The translations under genes were made by a program, and so were the position numbers. The notes beneath the pieces were generated by a model, which did no database searches, was not told the DNA's origin, and worked only from the letters and a program-made list of their open reading frames with translations. Shown in pieces: positions 34,121 through 45,459 of a DNA stretch of 64,000 nt. The stretch is taken from the NCBI GenBank assembly GCA_019188255.1, contig JAETXT010000001.1:2604001-2668000 (forward strand), written 5' to 3'. Position 1 is the stretch's first letter, and each line of letters begins with the position of its first letter. Source of the stretch: Verticillium longisporum. Its lineage: Eukaryota > Ascomycota > Sordariomycetes > Glomerellales > Plectosphaerellaceae.

Positions 34121-36085
34121 ATGTCTCTCCACGAGAAGACAGCCAGGTACTCATCAATAGTCCTGAGGCTTCTTTCCTACAGCTTCTTTCGATGGGTTGC
34201 CGGACCTGTGCGTACTACAAGGCTCCCTACGAGGATGAAGGGCTGACCATGACACAGGCTGCCGTCCCCCTGACTATTCTCACATTATTTGCTGTTTACG
34301 TGCCTTCTTTCATAATATCGTACCTGAAAGGGCCAGACTATCAGGTCGTTGATGATCAAGTCGAGGTTATTGTCGAGGAGCCTGTCGTCGTCGAGGGCGA
34401 GGCTGGCCAGGATGACAAGGTCGTTCTCGAGGCTGAAATCGATGAGACCATCACACTGGAAGAGAAGCCCGCCAACCCCCTGAAGTCGTTTCTCACCGGG
34501 GCACCTATTCACCACAGCCCGATCCTGTCGCTCCTCACGTTCCTCATCAACGTGGCTCTGGCCACCATGGTCAGTGATGTCCTCTTCAGAGCACGGTACC
34601 AGTATCCCAGCAACGATCTTTCCTTCGTCAGACTCGGCTACGTCTCCCACAACGAGGCCAAGTTCCTCGTGAGAGAGCCCGACCAGACGAAACTACCTGT
34701 CACGCTCGAGATCCATGTTAAGGACGCCGTCGCTCCCTTCGACAACCCTCTCTGGCTCACCGGTGGCGAGATTTCTCTGCTCGACAACTCAACCGATTTC
34801 ACCACCGTTCTGGACGTTCCTCTGAGGCACCCCCAGCAGCGCATCTACGAATGGAGGACTTCGAACAACCACTCCGGCGAATTCACGTCGCCTCCCAAGC
34901 CTGGACAGCTATCGTCCTACAATGATGGAAAGTTCACCTTCTTGTCGACGTCGTGCATCCTTCCACGGTTCCCTTACAACCCACTCGATCACCCTCTCTC
35001 CATCCCCGGTCTTCGCCATCTCGCAAAGCTCCTTCCCTCGCTGCAGGCTCAGCTGATGCTCTTCCTCGGAGACTTCATGTACATTGACGTTCCCAAGCGC
35101 CTGGGCATGACGGCCGAGGACTACAGGCAGAAGTACCGTCACGTCTACGCCTCCCCCGACTGGGCGCCCGTCGCCCAGAACCTCAGCTGGATTCACGTGC
35201 TGGACGACCACGAAATCGCCAACGACTGGTCGGCGAACACGACCGGCGTATACTCGGCCGCCGTGGACCCCTGGCACCACTACCACGCCAAGCCCAACCC
35301 GCCCGCCGCTCTCGTCGCAGGCAGCTCCCGCGCGCGGAGACTCGGCGCAACCTACTACGAGTTCACCCAGGGACCCGCCAGCTTCTTCCTCCTCGACACG
35401 CGGACGTACCGCTCCGACAACCACGAGCCCTTTGCGAGCGAAAACAAGACAATGCTCGGCGCCCAGCAGCTGGAGGACTTCCTCGCCTGGCTCCGCCGCC
35501 CGGAGCCCAAGGGCGTCCAGTGGAAGATCGTAGCCTCCTCGGTCCCTCTGACCAAGAACTGGCCCGTCAACACAAAGGACACGTGGGGCGGCTTCCTCTC
35601 CGAGAGGCGAAAGGTCCTCGTGGCCATGTGGGATGCCGGGGCGCGCGGCGTCGGCGTCGTCGCCGTGTCCGGCGACCGCCACGAGTTTGCCGCCACCAAG
35701 TTCCCGCCCCCCGAGGGCGGTCGCTGGCCCGAGACGGCTGCGCCGCACGAGTTCTCGTGCAGCCCGCTGAACCAGTTCTCCTCGCCCGTGCCGACGTACA
35801 GGCAGTATGACGACGAAGATGTTGCCATCAAGTAAGACGTCCCCCCCCGAGCACAATCACGTGCGTGTTTGCTAACTTGACGTCAAAAGGTATATCCACT
35901 CTGGCAACGCCAAATTTGGCGCGCTCACTATTGAGAGCCACGAGGGCGGAACGCGCAGCAGCCTTACCTATCGCTTGTTCATCGACGGCAACGAGGTCTG
36001 GGATACTGTTGTCCTGACGCCGACGGTGCCCGAGGTCGAGAAGACGCCCGCGTCTTTCTGGAGAAGGATCATGGGAGGAGCCTAG
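34121..36085 (+). CDS. PhoD-like metallophosphatase, membrane anchored
   Basis: Exons 34121-34207, 34258-35831 and 35890-36085, giving 618 aa. The first exon reads MSLHEKTARYSSIVLRLLSY and joins in frame to the first TM segment (about 31-52). A second TM lies at about 118-139. The catalytic domain follows: FLGDFMYIDVPKR (about 299-311), DDHEIANDW (about 345-353), and VSGDRHEFAATKFP near the C-terminus, the metal-binding Asp/His pattern of alkaline phosphatase D. Fungal members are membrane proteins of the ER or vacuole; the substrate is not known from sequence. A donor with GTGCGT ends exon 1. Intact. Confidence 0.9.
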
Positions 36086-36294
36086 GGTGGGCGTGACTTT
36101 TTTTATCTCTTTTTATTTGGTCGCGTAATACACACAGTAAGTCTCAGTTTTGCAAAGCATTTGTGATGCTGTCGCAGCAACAGGTAGTTCCGGGGACGAA
36201 TGGCCATGTGCAGAATTCCTCGGGGTATCAGTTGATGAAGAAGTTTTATCATGATTGTATGCTTAACAAAGGCCTTCGTGGGCCGCCTGAACCA

Positions 36295-37398
36295 TCAACC
36301 CCAGTTCTCCCATTCGTTCGCCGGATACACCTCCTCCGACGTCTGAGTAGTGCTGAACGTGCGAGCATCTGAAGGCGGCGATGCCCTCTCCTCGCTCGAT
36401 GCACTAAAACGGGAACCACAATCATCTGCCTCAACATGGACCGGCTTGTTTTCCGACGAATCTGGATCATGTCCCGTGTTGAAAAACACCGAAGCCCCGT
36501 GTCTGCACGCGCTGCCATGGTTGGGGTCACGACATATCAGCCAGGTAGGCTTATCCGACTTTCGACCTCCATGGGCAGAACCATCATCTAGCAGAGAATG
36601 CTCCATGAGGAAAGACAGGAGGGGAAACTGCAGCCTCAAGTTTTCCTCCGAGAGCACTGCATTGTTGACAGCAATGTTCTCATGCTTCGGCTCCTGCCGA
36701 AATGAAGGCAAGCGTCTTCGCGCATCAGCACGGCCGAGTTGCCCATCTTGATGAAAAGTACGGCCATGTCTCCAGCTCTGCCCAGAACTTGTTTCTCCCG
36801 CGGCCATTGCACGTTGCGGACTACGTGTTGGTGTTTGGTACGGTTGCACGCGCTGGATGTCGGGGAACGGGTGATAGGGGTCAACCTCGCGGTCTGGCCG
36901 ATATCGGGTAGGAGAGGATGTCAAGTTACCGTAAGCTTGACGATGCCTTGAGCTTTCTTGTGCCGGAACCTGGCTGGGTAGATCAGGGATCGCCCTGTTT
37001 GGCGTGATCTGACCCATCATGGTATCACTCTCCGGGTATGGCGCCGTGTGGATCAAGGCGGCTTCCCTTTGTCTCTGGCTGGATTGCTGTGCAGTCGAGT
37101 TGGCGATACTCATCGGTGCCATGGTTGGATGAAGGCGGCTTCCAACCGAGGCTTGTTCGACGTCTACTTCAGGCGGTAGGGGCCCCTTGAAGTAGAGCAA
37201 TGTGCGACCGATGGCAAAGAGGAAGACGAGTATACCGAGCGTCGCAGTGAGTCCTGTCATGACGTCGCGCGGCACAGGCTCTTTGAAACCGTTCGAATAT
37301 GTCAAAACGACGGTGACAGAGGCCACGACCACGAAGAAGAAGAGAGTCGGAAGTGCCTTGTCGGTAAGGTCGCGGACTGATCTGTGAAATGGCGGCAT
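36295..37398 (-). CDS. Membrane protein of unknown function, two N-terminal TM segments
   Basis: I do not recognise this gene. Single exon, 367 aa from the ATG at 37398; an in-frame ATG at 37461 would add 21 residues. Two hydrophobic helices lie at about residues 16-34 (ALPTLFFFVVVASVTVVL) and 47-68 (TGLTATLGILVFLFAIGRTL). The rest is a long hydrophilic region rich in Ser, Pro, Arg and Gln. A short hydrophobic patch and a Cys/His cluster (TWLICRDPNHGSACRHGASV) occur at about 290-310. A cytoplasmic or lumenal regulatory tail is plausible. It lies tail-to-tail with the PhoD-like gene. Confidence 0.65.
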   Translation of the reverse strand: MPPFHRSVRDLTDKALPTLFFFVVVASVTVVLTYSNGFKEPVPRDVMTGLTATLGILVFLFAIGRTLLYFKGPLPPEVDVEQASVGSRLHPTMAPMSIANSTAQQSSQRQREAALIHTAPYPESDTMMGQITPNRAIPDLPSQVPAQESSRHRQAYGNLTSSPTRYRPDREVDPYHPFPDIQRVQPYQTPTRSPQRAMAAGETSSGQSWRHGRTFHQDGQLGRADARRRLPSFRQEPKHENIAVNNAVLSEENLRLQFPLLSFLMEHSLLDDGSAHGGRKSDKPTWLICRDPNHGSACRHGASVFFNTGHDPDSSENKPVHVEADDCGSRFSASSEERASPPSDARTFSTTQTSEEVYPANEWENWG

Positions 37399-37727
37399 GT
37401 CGAGAAGTGCTGTGACAGAAGGGGGATATAAAGTCTTCGCGTGCCACTCCGTGACGCTCAAGATGGCGAAGAGCCTTGATGTGAGGTTGATCTATTTGAC
37501 CTCGCGATCCTTTGTGATCTTTCAAGTAGTTCCAGGTAGAACCCTCGGCGGCAGGGACCTTGCTGCGTATTCAAGGCCATTCCTGAAGCTTCTGAGAAGC
37601 CTTTTAGTAATAACCATTGGTTCCTTCGGCTAGTACCTATCGACAATCGCGTGCCTTGAGACAGATTTTTTTGGGATATGAGACGGAAAAGAAGTCCAAT
37701 ATGCTGCTGGTAGCCAAGATCCCAGCT

Positions 37728-38870
37728 TCAAGGACTGTCATGCTGACCCCTGTGTGACTTTGGTCGTTCGTACTTGCCAACATCTCGCTTGTTCCACACA
37801 CTCAAAGGCACCACCGAGACAGGCTTCAAGACGGGCGTGTCCGGCAGCTCGGCGCGTCCTTCAGGTGCGGTTATGAAGGGGAACCCGTTGGGCAGCAATT
37901 CGCCTGGTACTTCGGGGTAGTTCCAGGGGTGGGCCGCGAGTTCGGCCAGGCAGGTTTTGCTGTCGATCTCAGCCACCGAGGTGTAAGACGTTGACTTTGA
38001 TGACATGAAGCGTGAATCGGGCTTTGGTGGGGGCGTCGGCCCTCGGCGTGAGTAGCGGCCTCGTTTTCTGACACAGCAACAGTAGAATAAAATGGCCGCC
38101 GCGAAGACAGCTGCTGCTCCCATAGACGCGCAGGCGATGACTACAACGGTCTTGGAGCTTCCAGAGTTCTCGGGTGGCTCTTCCCCCCAATTACTTGGAT
38201 CCCAGGTAGGCTCTCCAGCAGGAGGTGTTGTCAATGTACTGCTGCTTTCAACAGCAGGCTCTGAAGAGGGTGGGTCGCTTTGTTCTGTGCTCGTGCCCTC
38301 CGCAGATGGGGTCGCCGACACAGAGCCAGACGACGCCAGCGTTGAAATCGGTTTCTGAACAGGAAACGTCACCGAAACGGCCGAGTCTTCCAGAAATCCA
38401 GATGGCTTGGGCATCAGAGTGGTATATGCAATCTGATCAGGATCCAACTGGCAAGTCGAGCCCCGTTCATCCGGCCCACTGACACAGACGAACCCATGAG
38501 GGCAGCACTTGTCATCGCACGTTGGCAAGCTCTGGTGCAGAGCCATGGTCATCACGGTGGCGTCCGGGTAGACTCTCCAGTTCTGCAGGTCAATGTTGCA
38601 GGAGAGAGGTGCTATGGCGGTACAGTCGCTCCCTCTAGGGCAGCAGATGCCGGTTGTGTTCGCCGCTGTGACAAGGCAGGTTGAGTCGCTGTCGCAACAC
38701 ATGTCGCCTTCAAGTCCATTCCCACATGGCTTGTAAGTGTCGAACGGACATTGTGGAACAGCCTGCTCGCGCGATTTGAGGTGTTTGATGTCGATTCGAA
38801 ATGCTAAAACACCATGCAGCGTAATCCAGAAGAGCAGACAGACGCTGCTTGAGAGTGTTGAAGACGGCAT
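37728..38870 (-). CDS. Cys-rich secreted/single-pass surface protein
   Basis: I do not recognise this family with certainty. Single exon, 380 aa from the ATG at 38870. A signal peptide covers about 1-23. A Cys-rich ectodomain follows (Cys at about 41, 49, 58, 59, 65, 76, 77, 83, 91, 118, 122, 123, 129 and 140, with paired CC and CCP motifs), then a Ser/Thr/Pro-rich stalk (150-240), one TM helix (about 241-263) ending in CCC, and a cytoplasmic tail of about 115 residues with a Pro-rich start and a Trp/Pro motif. This architecture resembles fungal wall sensors or podocan-like membrane proteins; that role is inference. Confidence 0.75.
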   Translation of the reverse strand: MPSSTLSSSVCLLFWITLHGVLAFRIDIKHLKSREQAVPQCPFDTYKPCGNGLEGDMCCDSDSTCLVTAANTTGICCPRGSDCTAIAPLSCNIDLQNWRVYPDATVMTMALHQSLPTCDDKCCPHGFVCVSGPDERGSTCQLDPDQIAYTTLMPKPSGFLEDSAVSVTFPVQKPISTLASSGSVSATPSAEGTSTEQSDPPSSEPAVESSSTLTTPPAGEPTWDPSNWGEEPPENSGSSKTVVVIACASMGAAAVFAAAILFYCCCVRKRGRYSRRGPTPPPKPDSRFMSSKSTSYTSVAEIDSKTCLAELAAHPWNYPEVPGELLPNGFPFITAPEGRAELPDTPVLKPVSVVPLSVWNKRDVGKYERPKSHRGQHDSP

Positions 38871-39715
38871 GGTGCTCTGGCCATGGGGTATCGAGAAGAA
38901 AAAGCGAGTGCAAGCATAACAGGGGATGCAGCATGTCAGAGACAGGAACACAAAATCAAGCATACTCATCGATGGCAGGGCAGTCCTCTTGAGCATTTGA
39001 TCAAGCAGCCCTGGTGAGCCTTCAGCCGGTCCTGCTCCATCAGACGTCCAACTCAGGCCAGCAGCCTGGTCAGGAAACAAGTCTGTCGAGGGCTATGGTT
39101 GGTCCCGACACTCTGGATCAAACCTCTATTGAGCTGCATCATGGTGTCGCGATCTTGGGCGGCTAGAAGCCACTATCCATTGGGTCAGTAAGCGGTCGCG
39201 TAGAATCGACCACGATGCGGCTTGCAAAGCCGATGCAACATGCACGACCAGCGTGTCACGGCGTCTAATTGTCTGGCTTTTGGCGAGACGACGCCGTCTT
39301 GGCAGGGACGCGATGAACGGCCAACCGATCTGCCTGCGAGTCTGCCTTGACTGTTGCAAGCGAGGTGCATGAAGACATGACGAGCTTTGAGACGAGCCGT
39401 GCCCTTCGAACTCGACGCTGTGAAGAGCAACAAGAGGCTAGGGGCACGATGGAGGTTGATAGAAACAAGAAAAGGGCGTTGCCGAGGCCTAATGGCCGCT
39501 AACAGCCGGCCGGGGCGATGCGGACCCGCAAGCTGGTCATGGTCGAAAGGCCCCCGGATCAGGATCAGAGCCAAAAGCCCAAGCCCAGTAGGTAGTCCGA
39601 TGATCCGATCGGGCCATTCCATTGCGGGGAGAGCTGTTATCAAGCAGCTTGGTGGCGCCCGTCTTCTTTCTCTCTTTTGCTTCATCGTGACGGATAACCT
39701 CGTGATCTTGCCTTC
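38871..39715. promoter_or_regulatory. Divergent promoter, Cys-rich protein and dioxygenase
   Basis: 845 nt between divergent starts. The upstream frame of the Cys-rich gene is open to 39080 but lacks a better start. The open frame at 39185-39685 (minus) has no support. Confidence 0.45.
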
Positions 39716-41564
39716 ATGCTCGTCATGCTTCCCTCAATCAGAACAGCCAAGACACTCGCGGGGTAAGTTGAGACAGTCTAGCACGATCGCTGCATTGACT
39801 GACAAGAAGTGCAGAGCCGTTGTGCGTCCCTTGACACTGCGCAGCGCAGCTCGACCTGCATACATTGCCAGGCTCTCGTCAACGACAGCTCACCCAACAG
39901 ACGCTACCCATTACGACGTCCAGCTGCGTCCCGACGGTCTTCGCGTTCGAAACCTGCAAGGCGAACATGTGAAGAGAGAGACCTTGTAGGTCGCAGGCCG
40001 CTCTCCCCTGTTACACCCGATGCAGGCCGTCTGCTGACCTGATTCTTCCTAGGCCGCATTTTTGGCTGAGGTATGTTTGACCATTTCAGGGGATGAATGA
40101 TGGCGTGGTGTAACCTTCGGTTCTGACATTTGGACGCAGAGACAATTGTCGCTGTGAGAAATGCGTCAACCAACAAACGATGCAACGCAACTTTGAGACT
40201 TTTGCGGTCAGTTTCACCGCATGCCAATTGGTTTGGGCGTGCTAATTCACACCCATATTCAGATCAGCGAAACAATCCGGCCTGACAAGGTGACGCCTGG
40301 AGCCGAAGGCCTCAGCATCAAGTGTGAGAATTAAAACAAACTGACCATGCATTTGTCGGATCGTTTCCAGGACTGATGGTTTGCAGGGAGAGGAGACGGG
40401 CACCAGAGCTTTTACCCCTGGAAGTTCATCAAGCACTACTTGAAGAATGATCATCGTAGCTCTGAGGATGTCGAGTGAGTTGTTTGCCTCGTCAGGTTTC
40501 CAATGCCACTTTGCTCCAATTGCTGACAGCCTATAGACAGCGCCTCTGGGGCGCCGATATAGACATCGACCGTCCTGTCGTCAGTTACCAGGAACTCATG
40601 ACGCCCAATAACGAGTCCGGCATCGCCAGGTTGACCAATCTCATCGTGAGTTTTGCGTGCAAGTCACGTCAAGGCAGCATGTTGACCCCCGACAGCGCGA
40701 GAACGGCTTCGTGTTCGTCAGCGGCACGCCGTTTGACACCCCCGATGCGACGCAAGAAGCGCTCGAGAAGATTGCCTTCATCCGGGAGACTCACTATGGC
40801 GGGTTTTATGACTTCATCCCCGACATGGCCCACGCCGACACAGCCTATACCAACCTCGCCCTGCCCGCCCACACGGACACGACGTACTTCAGCGACCCAG
40901 CTGGCCTCCAAGCCTTCCACATGCTGTCTCATGAGGCACCCCCAGGCGCTCCGACGGGTGAGCTCGGCGGAAAATCGCTGTTGGTGGACGGTTTCTACGC
41001 CGCCAGCATTCTTCTCGAAGAGGACCCTCAGGCGTATGAGATCTTGTCCAAGGTGAAGCTGCCATGGCACGCCAGCGGTAACGAGGGCATCACCATCGCA
41101 CCCAACAAGCGGTACCCCGTGCTAGAGCTGGACGAGACGACCGGCAAGCTTGCCCGCGTAAGGTGGAACAACGATGACCGCGGAGTCGTGCCTTTCGGCG
41201 AGGGCTACTCGCCGGCGGAATGGTATGCTGCGGCACGCAAGTGGGATGCCATTCTCCGGAGACCTGAGGTTGAGTACTGGGTGCAGCTGAAGCCTGGCCA
41301 TTTGCTGAGTGCGTGGGACCAATTTCCCTTCCGAAGTGATCAGAGCTGACGATAAGATTGCAGTCTTTGACAACTGGCGGGTCATGCACGGAAGAAGCGC
41401 GTTCGAGGGTCGGAGGCGCATGTGCGGTGCATATAGTGAGTTCCCGTCCTGATGTGATGTCACATTAACTGACCCGGTCTGTAGTCAACCGAGATGACTT
41501 CATCTCGAGGTGGAGAAACACCAACTTTCCTCGTGAGGATGTCTTGAGCCAAGTCGTCGGGTAG
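39716..41564 (+). CDS. Trimethyllysine dioxygenase-like Fe(II)/2-oxoglutarate oxygenase (carnitine synthesis)
   Basis: Likely hydroxylates N6-trimethyllysine in the first step of carnitine synthesis, in mitochondria. Ten exons: 39716-39762, 39815-39985, 40053-40070, 40140-40206, 40263-40323, 40387-40474, 40537-40645, 40696-41308, 41364-41435 and 41485-41564, giving 441 aa with all phases consistent. The N-terminus is Arg/Ser/Ala-rich (presequence-like). The small Cys motif LRDNCRCEKC spans the micro-exon junction. The oxygenase core has HTDTTYF (Fe ligands His and Asp), LLVDGFYAA, and FDNWRVMHGRSAFEG with the distal His and the oxoglutarate Arg. The C-terminus (CGAYINRDDFISRWRNTNF) favours trimethyllysine over gamma-butyrobetaine dioxygenase. 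An in-frame ATG at 39725 could also start. Exon 3 is only 18 nt. Confidence 0.88.
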
Positions 41565-43503
41565 ATGTTGTCCACTGTAAAAACGCCGGCGTAGGTGCAT
41601 TGGGAGGGGCAGGACATTCTGCTTCGGAGCAGATGCGTTTCCAAGCTACCTTACCTTGTGTAGATAGCCAGATTCTAACTGACATGAATGGAAGCTGAAT
41701 CTAGGAAGAATTTAGAAGCTGAACATGCTCATGTTTCCGAGAGGCCTGCGCCATGAGTAGGCGCACTTGCGAGGAGATGGGTGGATGGTGATGCAAGACG
41801 AAGGAAGAACAGGCCGCTCCTCTCACACCCTCAGCCACAGCAGAGCCTCGTCGATGACAACCAGCCAGGACAGCCACAGCATCCCCAATACAATGTGCAG
41901 GTATCACCTACCTAGATAGACATGGCATATTATGGGTATTTGGGCTTTTTAACAAATTGAAGTCAGTTGGATTTGAAGCAGCTTGTGCCAGGGTTTGGCC
42001 AGCAACTCGAGACACGACACAACATGGAGTTTGGGTCGCAGGACGCTGTGTGAAATGCCGTCTGCCGCATTTGTATGTGCCCCCGATTCTGGCATCAGTA
42101 GCAAGACAGAGTCAGCTGCTTGTGTTATTTCTACAAATTCTTGGAGGATGAGAGAAGACCTCATATTTACTTGTGGCAGGCAGTTAGACTAGGCGGACCC
42201 TAACCCCCTGTCGATCATTAGGGCCATTGGATTGTATACGAGAAAGATACACAGGTCAATGACACGATATGCTTGTCTGGGTAATTGTCAGGGGCAATAA
42301 TGAGATGGATCTGACCATGATTTTCATGTTGGTAGAAGAGAGGGGATCTGCACAAATGGTGGTCGTAGAAAGAGACCTGAGAAGCGTGGAATTTCACATG
42401 TTGCTCACAGGCTTCAAAGCCTTGCGGGAGATCGCGATCCCCGAGGCTCGTTACTGGCAGCTAGCCCATTATGGAGCCACAATGCAATGACATGATCAAC
42501 ATAATCGACATCGGCTGCGTTTTCAGTTCAAAATGCTCTCTCAGTCAAGTAGTGGTGGGACATTTGAGTCGGGCCTAAAGAGAGAGAATAATTCATCTGC
42601 AGGCAGATGGCTATGGATACTAGATCAAGCGCCCATGACGAAATGGGGGTTGCACAAGCCCAAGCCACAGTCGTCGGAGCAGGTACGCACGTACCCTCGT
42701 ACCTTCGTACCGTTACCCACCAGACTCACCTTGTTTCTCCTGACCCTGGACCCTCTCTCTTGCCCCCCTTTGGCTTCGTGCGTGCCCCCTTCCTCTTGCC
42801 TCCCCCCTCCCCTTCCTGCCCCTCTTTTTGCTCCTGCCACTGGTCTCGCCTCGCCTCGCCTCCTCGTGCTCTTCTGCTACCCCAGCCCCGCCAGCTCCAA
42901 GCCCACCATCGTCAGTAGCAGCAGCAGCAGCAGCGAGGTACCTTACTAGGTGAATACCTAGGCAAGTTAGGTAGGCGGCACTTCACACAGCCAGCACAGC
43001 CAGCACAGATAGTGCTTGCTGACCTTGCCTTCTCGCCTTTTGGTGGTCCCCTGGTCCGCGCTCCAGCCCAAGTTACTCGCCCAAGTTAGGTACTCGCCCC
43101 AAGTTACTCGCCCCCCTCCTGTGGCGGCCTCTTGAACCCGACCTGGAACTCGAACCCATCACCTCGAGCCTCCTCTCCATCGCAGCCCTATCACACCTAC
43201 ACCTACACCTACACCTACACCTACCTTACGCCTGCACCTCCCTGCCTTGGTTCGCCCGCCGCTCTCAATTTCGCCGCTCGTGCCCAACCACGCGACCTTC
43301 AAATCCCGTCCCTCTCTCCTTCGCTTGATGCCATTGCGAACTTGATTCACCTTGCCTAGACCCACGTCGACTCGACTTTGGACTCGGCGCTGGTATTCCC
43401 TCTGGACTGCCGCTCACCGCGCCCCTCCTGTTCGCCAGCTTCGCGAGGAGCCTTCTGCACCCGACCAGGCAAACCCCTCCTCCGCCACCCCAAGCCGCCC
43501 GCC
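41565..43503. promoter_or_regulatory. 1.9-kb upstream region and leader of calcineurin A
   Basis: No gene is supported (a 73-codon frame at 42269-42490 is unconvincing). Visible structure: a CAG run near 42915-42933; CCTAGGTA/GTACCTA motifs at 41907-41915 and 42937-42966; three copies of a CCAAGTTA..CTCGCC unit at about 43068-43112; and an ACACCT hexamer array at about 43193-43225. The last 250 nt are pyrimidine-rich like a long leader. Confidence 0.55.
43193..43225. repeat. ACACCT hexamer tandem repeat in calcineurin A leader
   Basis: Five consecutive units of ACACCT read directly from the sequence, about 280 nt before the calcineurin A ATG. Confidence 0.8.
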
Positions 43504-45459
43504 ATGGACACAGACAATCCCGGCACGCCTACCGGCGCCGATGCCTCTCGCAACCAGCAGGTCGATAATGCCATCCGAGCCATTCGCGAGAAGAAGCCCC
43601 TGCCCGAGATCGACTTCACCATTCACACCATGGAAGATGGCACCCAGGTGAACACCATGGAGCGTGTCTGCAAGGGTAAGCACGACTGGATTGATGCTCT
43701 GTCCCTGTTCTGCTCCTCCTTCTCCCCGCCTTCCTTGCCCCTCTTGTATTATCATGATCACACTTGCGCGACCGACTCTCTAACTCTTCCCAATAGATGT
43801 GCAGGCCCCCGCCATGCAGAAGCCCACCAACGAGCAGTTCTTCCACGACGAAACCCACAGCAAGCCCGACATTAACTTCCTCAAGCAGCACTTCTATCGC
43901 GAGGGTCGCTTGACCGAAGAGCAGGCTCTATGGATCCTCAAGAAGGGCACAGAGGTACTGCGCGCCGAGCCCAACCAGCTCGAGAGGGATGCGCCCATTA
44001 GCGTCAGCGGGGACGTCCACGGCCAGTACTACATTCTCATGAAGCTCATTGAAGTCGGCGGCGACCCCTCCGAGACCCGCTACCTCTTCCTCGGCGACTA
44101 CGTCGACAGGGGCTACTTCAGCATCGAGTGTGTCCTGTACCTCTGGTGCCTCAAGATCCACTATCCCAACTCGCTGTGGCTGCTGCGCGGTAATCACGAG
44201 TGTCGCCACCTGACAGACTACTTCACCTTCAAGCTCGAGTGCAAGCACAAGTACTCCGAGGCCGTCTACGAGGCCTGCATGGAGTCGTTCTGCTCCCTGC
44301 CCCTGGCCGCTGTCATGAACAAGCAGTTCCTCTGCATCCACGGTGGTCTGAGCCCCGAGCTGCACACGCTCGATGACCTGCGAACCGTAGGTCCCAGCCC
44401 CCCCTCCCCTGGCTCGTTGAAGCGAGTGTCGGTCTCTCAGTCCTCAAATACTAACATGTCGCAGATTGACCGTTTCCGTGAACCTCCTACACAAGGCCTC
44501 ATGTGCGACATTCTGTGGGCTGATCCGCTCGAAGACTTTGGACAGGAGAAGACGAGTGATTACTTCCTGCACAATAACGTCCGAGGCTGCTCCTACTTCT
44601 TCTCCTACCCCGCCGCGTGCGCGTTCCTCGAGAAGAACAACTTGCTATCCGTCATTCGTGCGCACGAGGCCCAGGATGCAGGCTACCGCATGTACCGCAA
44701 GACACGCACCACTGGTTTCCCCAGTGTCATGACCATCTTCTCGGCGCCCAACTACCTGGACGTTTACAACAACAAGGCTGCCGTTCTCAAGTACGAGAAC
44801 AATGTTATGAACATTCGCCAGTTCAACTGCACACCTCACCCCTACTGGCTCCCCAACTTTATGGATGTCTTCACCTGGTCGCTGCCCTTCGTCGGTGAGA
44901 AGATCACCGACATGCTCATTGCGATTCTCAGCACGTGCTCCGAGGAGGAGCTCAAAGAAGACGCCACGCCATCATCCACCTCGCCGGGCCCCGTCTCGCC
45001 TCCCTGTCCTCGGCCGCCGCCGTCAACATGGACCCCGACTCGATCGAGTTCAAGAGGCGCGCGATCAAGAACAAGATTCTGGCCATTGGGCGTCTGTCGC
45101 GCGTCTTCCAGGTTCTGCGCGAGGAGTCTGAACGTGTCACGGAGCTCAAGACGGTCTCTGGCGGACGTCTGCCTGCCGGCACGCTCATGCTGGGTGCCGA
45201 AGGCATCAAGAACGCTATTAGCACGTTCGAGGACGCGAGGAAGGTCGATATCCAGAACGAGAGGCTGCCGCCGACCCACGATGAGGTCGCCAGGCATCAG
45301 GAGGAAGAGAGGCGGCAGAATCTCGAGAAGGCTGCCGAGGATGCAGCCAACGACAAGAAGCTGCAGCAGCTTAGCAGGAGGCTCAGCACGTGAGTGATCA
45401 TGTTGTCTCTGGTGTCTTGATGCGTCGCTAACTGTGGCCCTAGTGATCGCAAGCGATGA
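43504..45459 (+). CDS. CNA1: Calcineurin catalytic subunit A, with one-base frameshift
   Basis: Calcium/calmodulin-dependent Ser/Thr phosphatase; the partner B subunit is encoded at 3217-3978. Exons 43504-43675, 43797-44386, 44465-45389 and 45444-45459. Catalytic motifs: GDVHGQ (129-134), GDYVDRG (157-163) and RGNHE (188-192), then [27 protein letters not shown] and [10 protein letters not shown]. The CNB-binding helix and calmodulin-binding segment ([18 protein letters not shown]) lie downstream. The frame breaks between PSSTSPGP and [11 protein letters not shown]; one base added within the C runs at 44989-44992 or 45002-45004 restores it, giving 567 aa. The last intron (54 nt, branch GCTAAC) adds a terminal TDRKR; reading through it would stop at once after SRRLST. 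Confidence 0.95.

Noticed and set aside
34909..35856. 315-codon frame antisense to the PhoD-like gene
   Set aside because: Shadow of a GC-rich exon; no motif, and the sense strand encodes the catalytic domain.
42269..42490. 73-codon frame upstream of calcineurin A
   Set aside because: Short, no family resemblance, and located in a repeat-bearing leader/promoter region.
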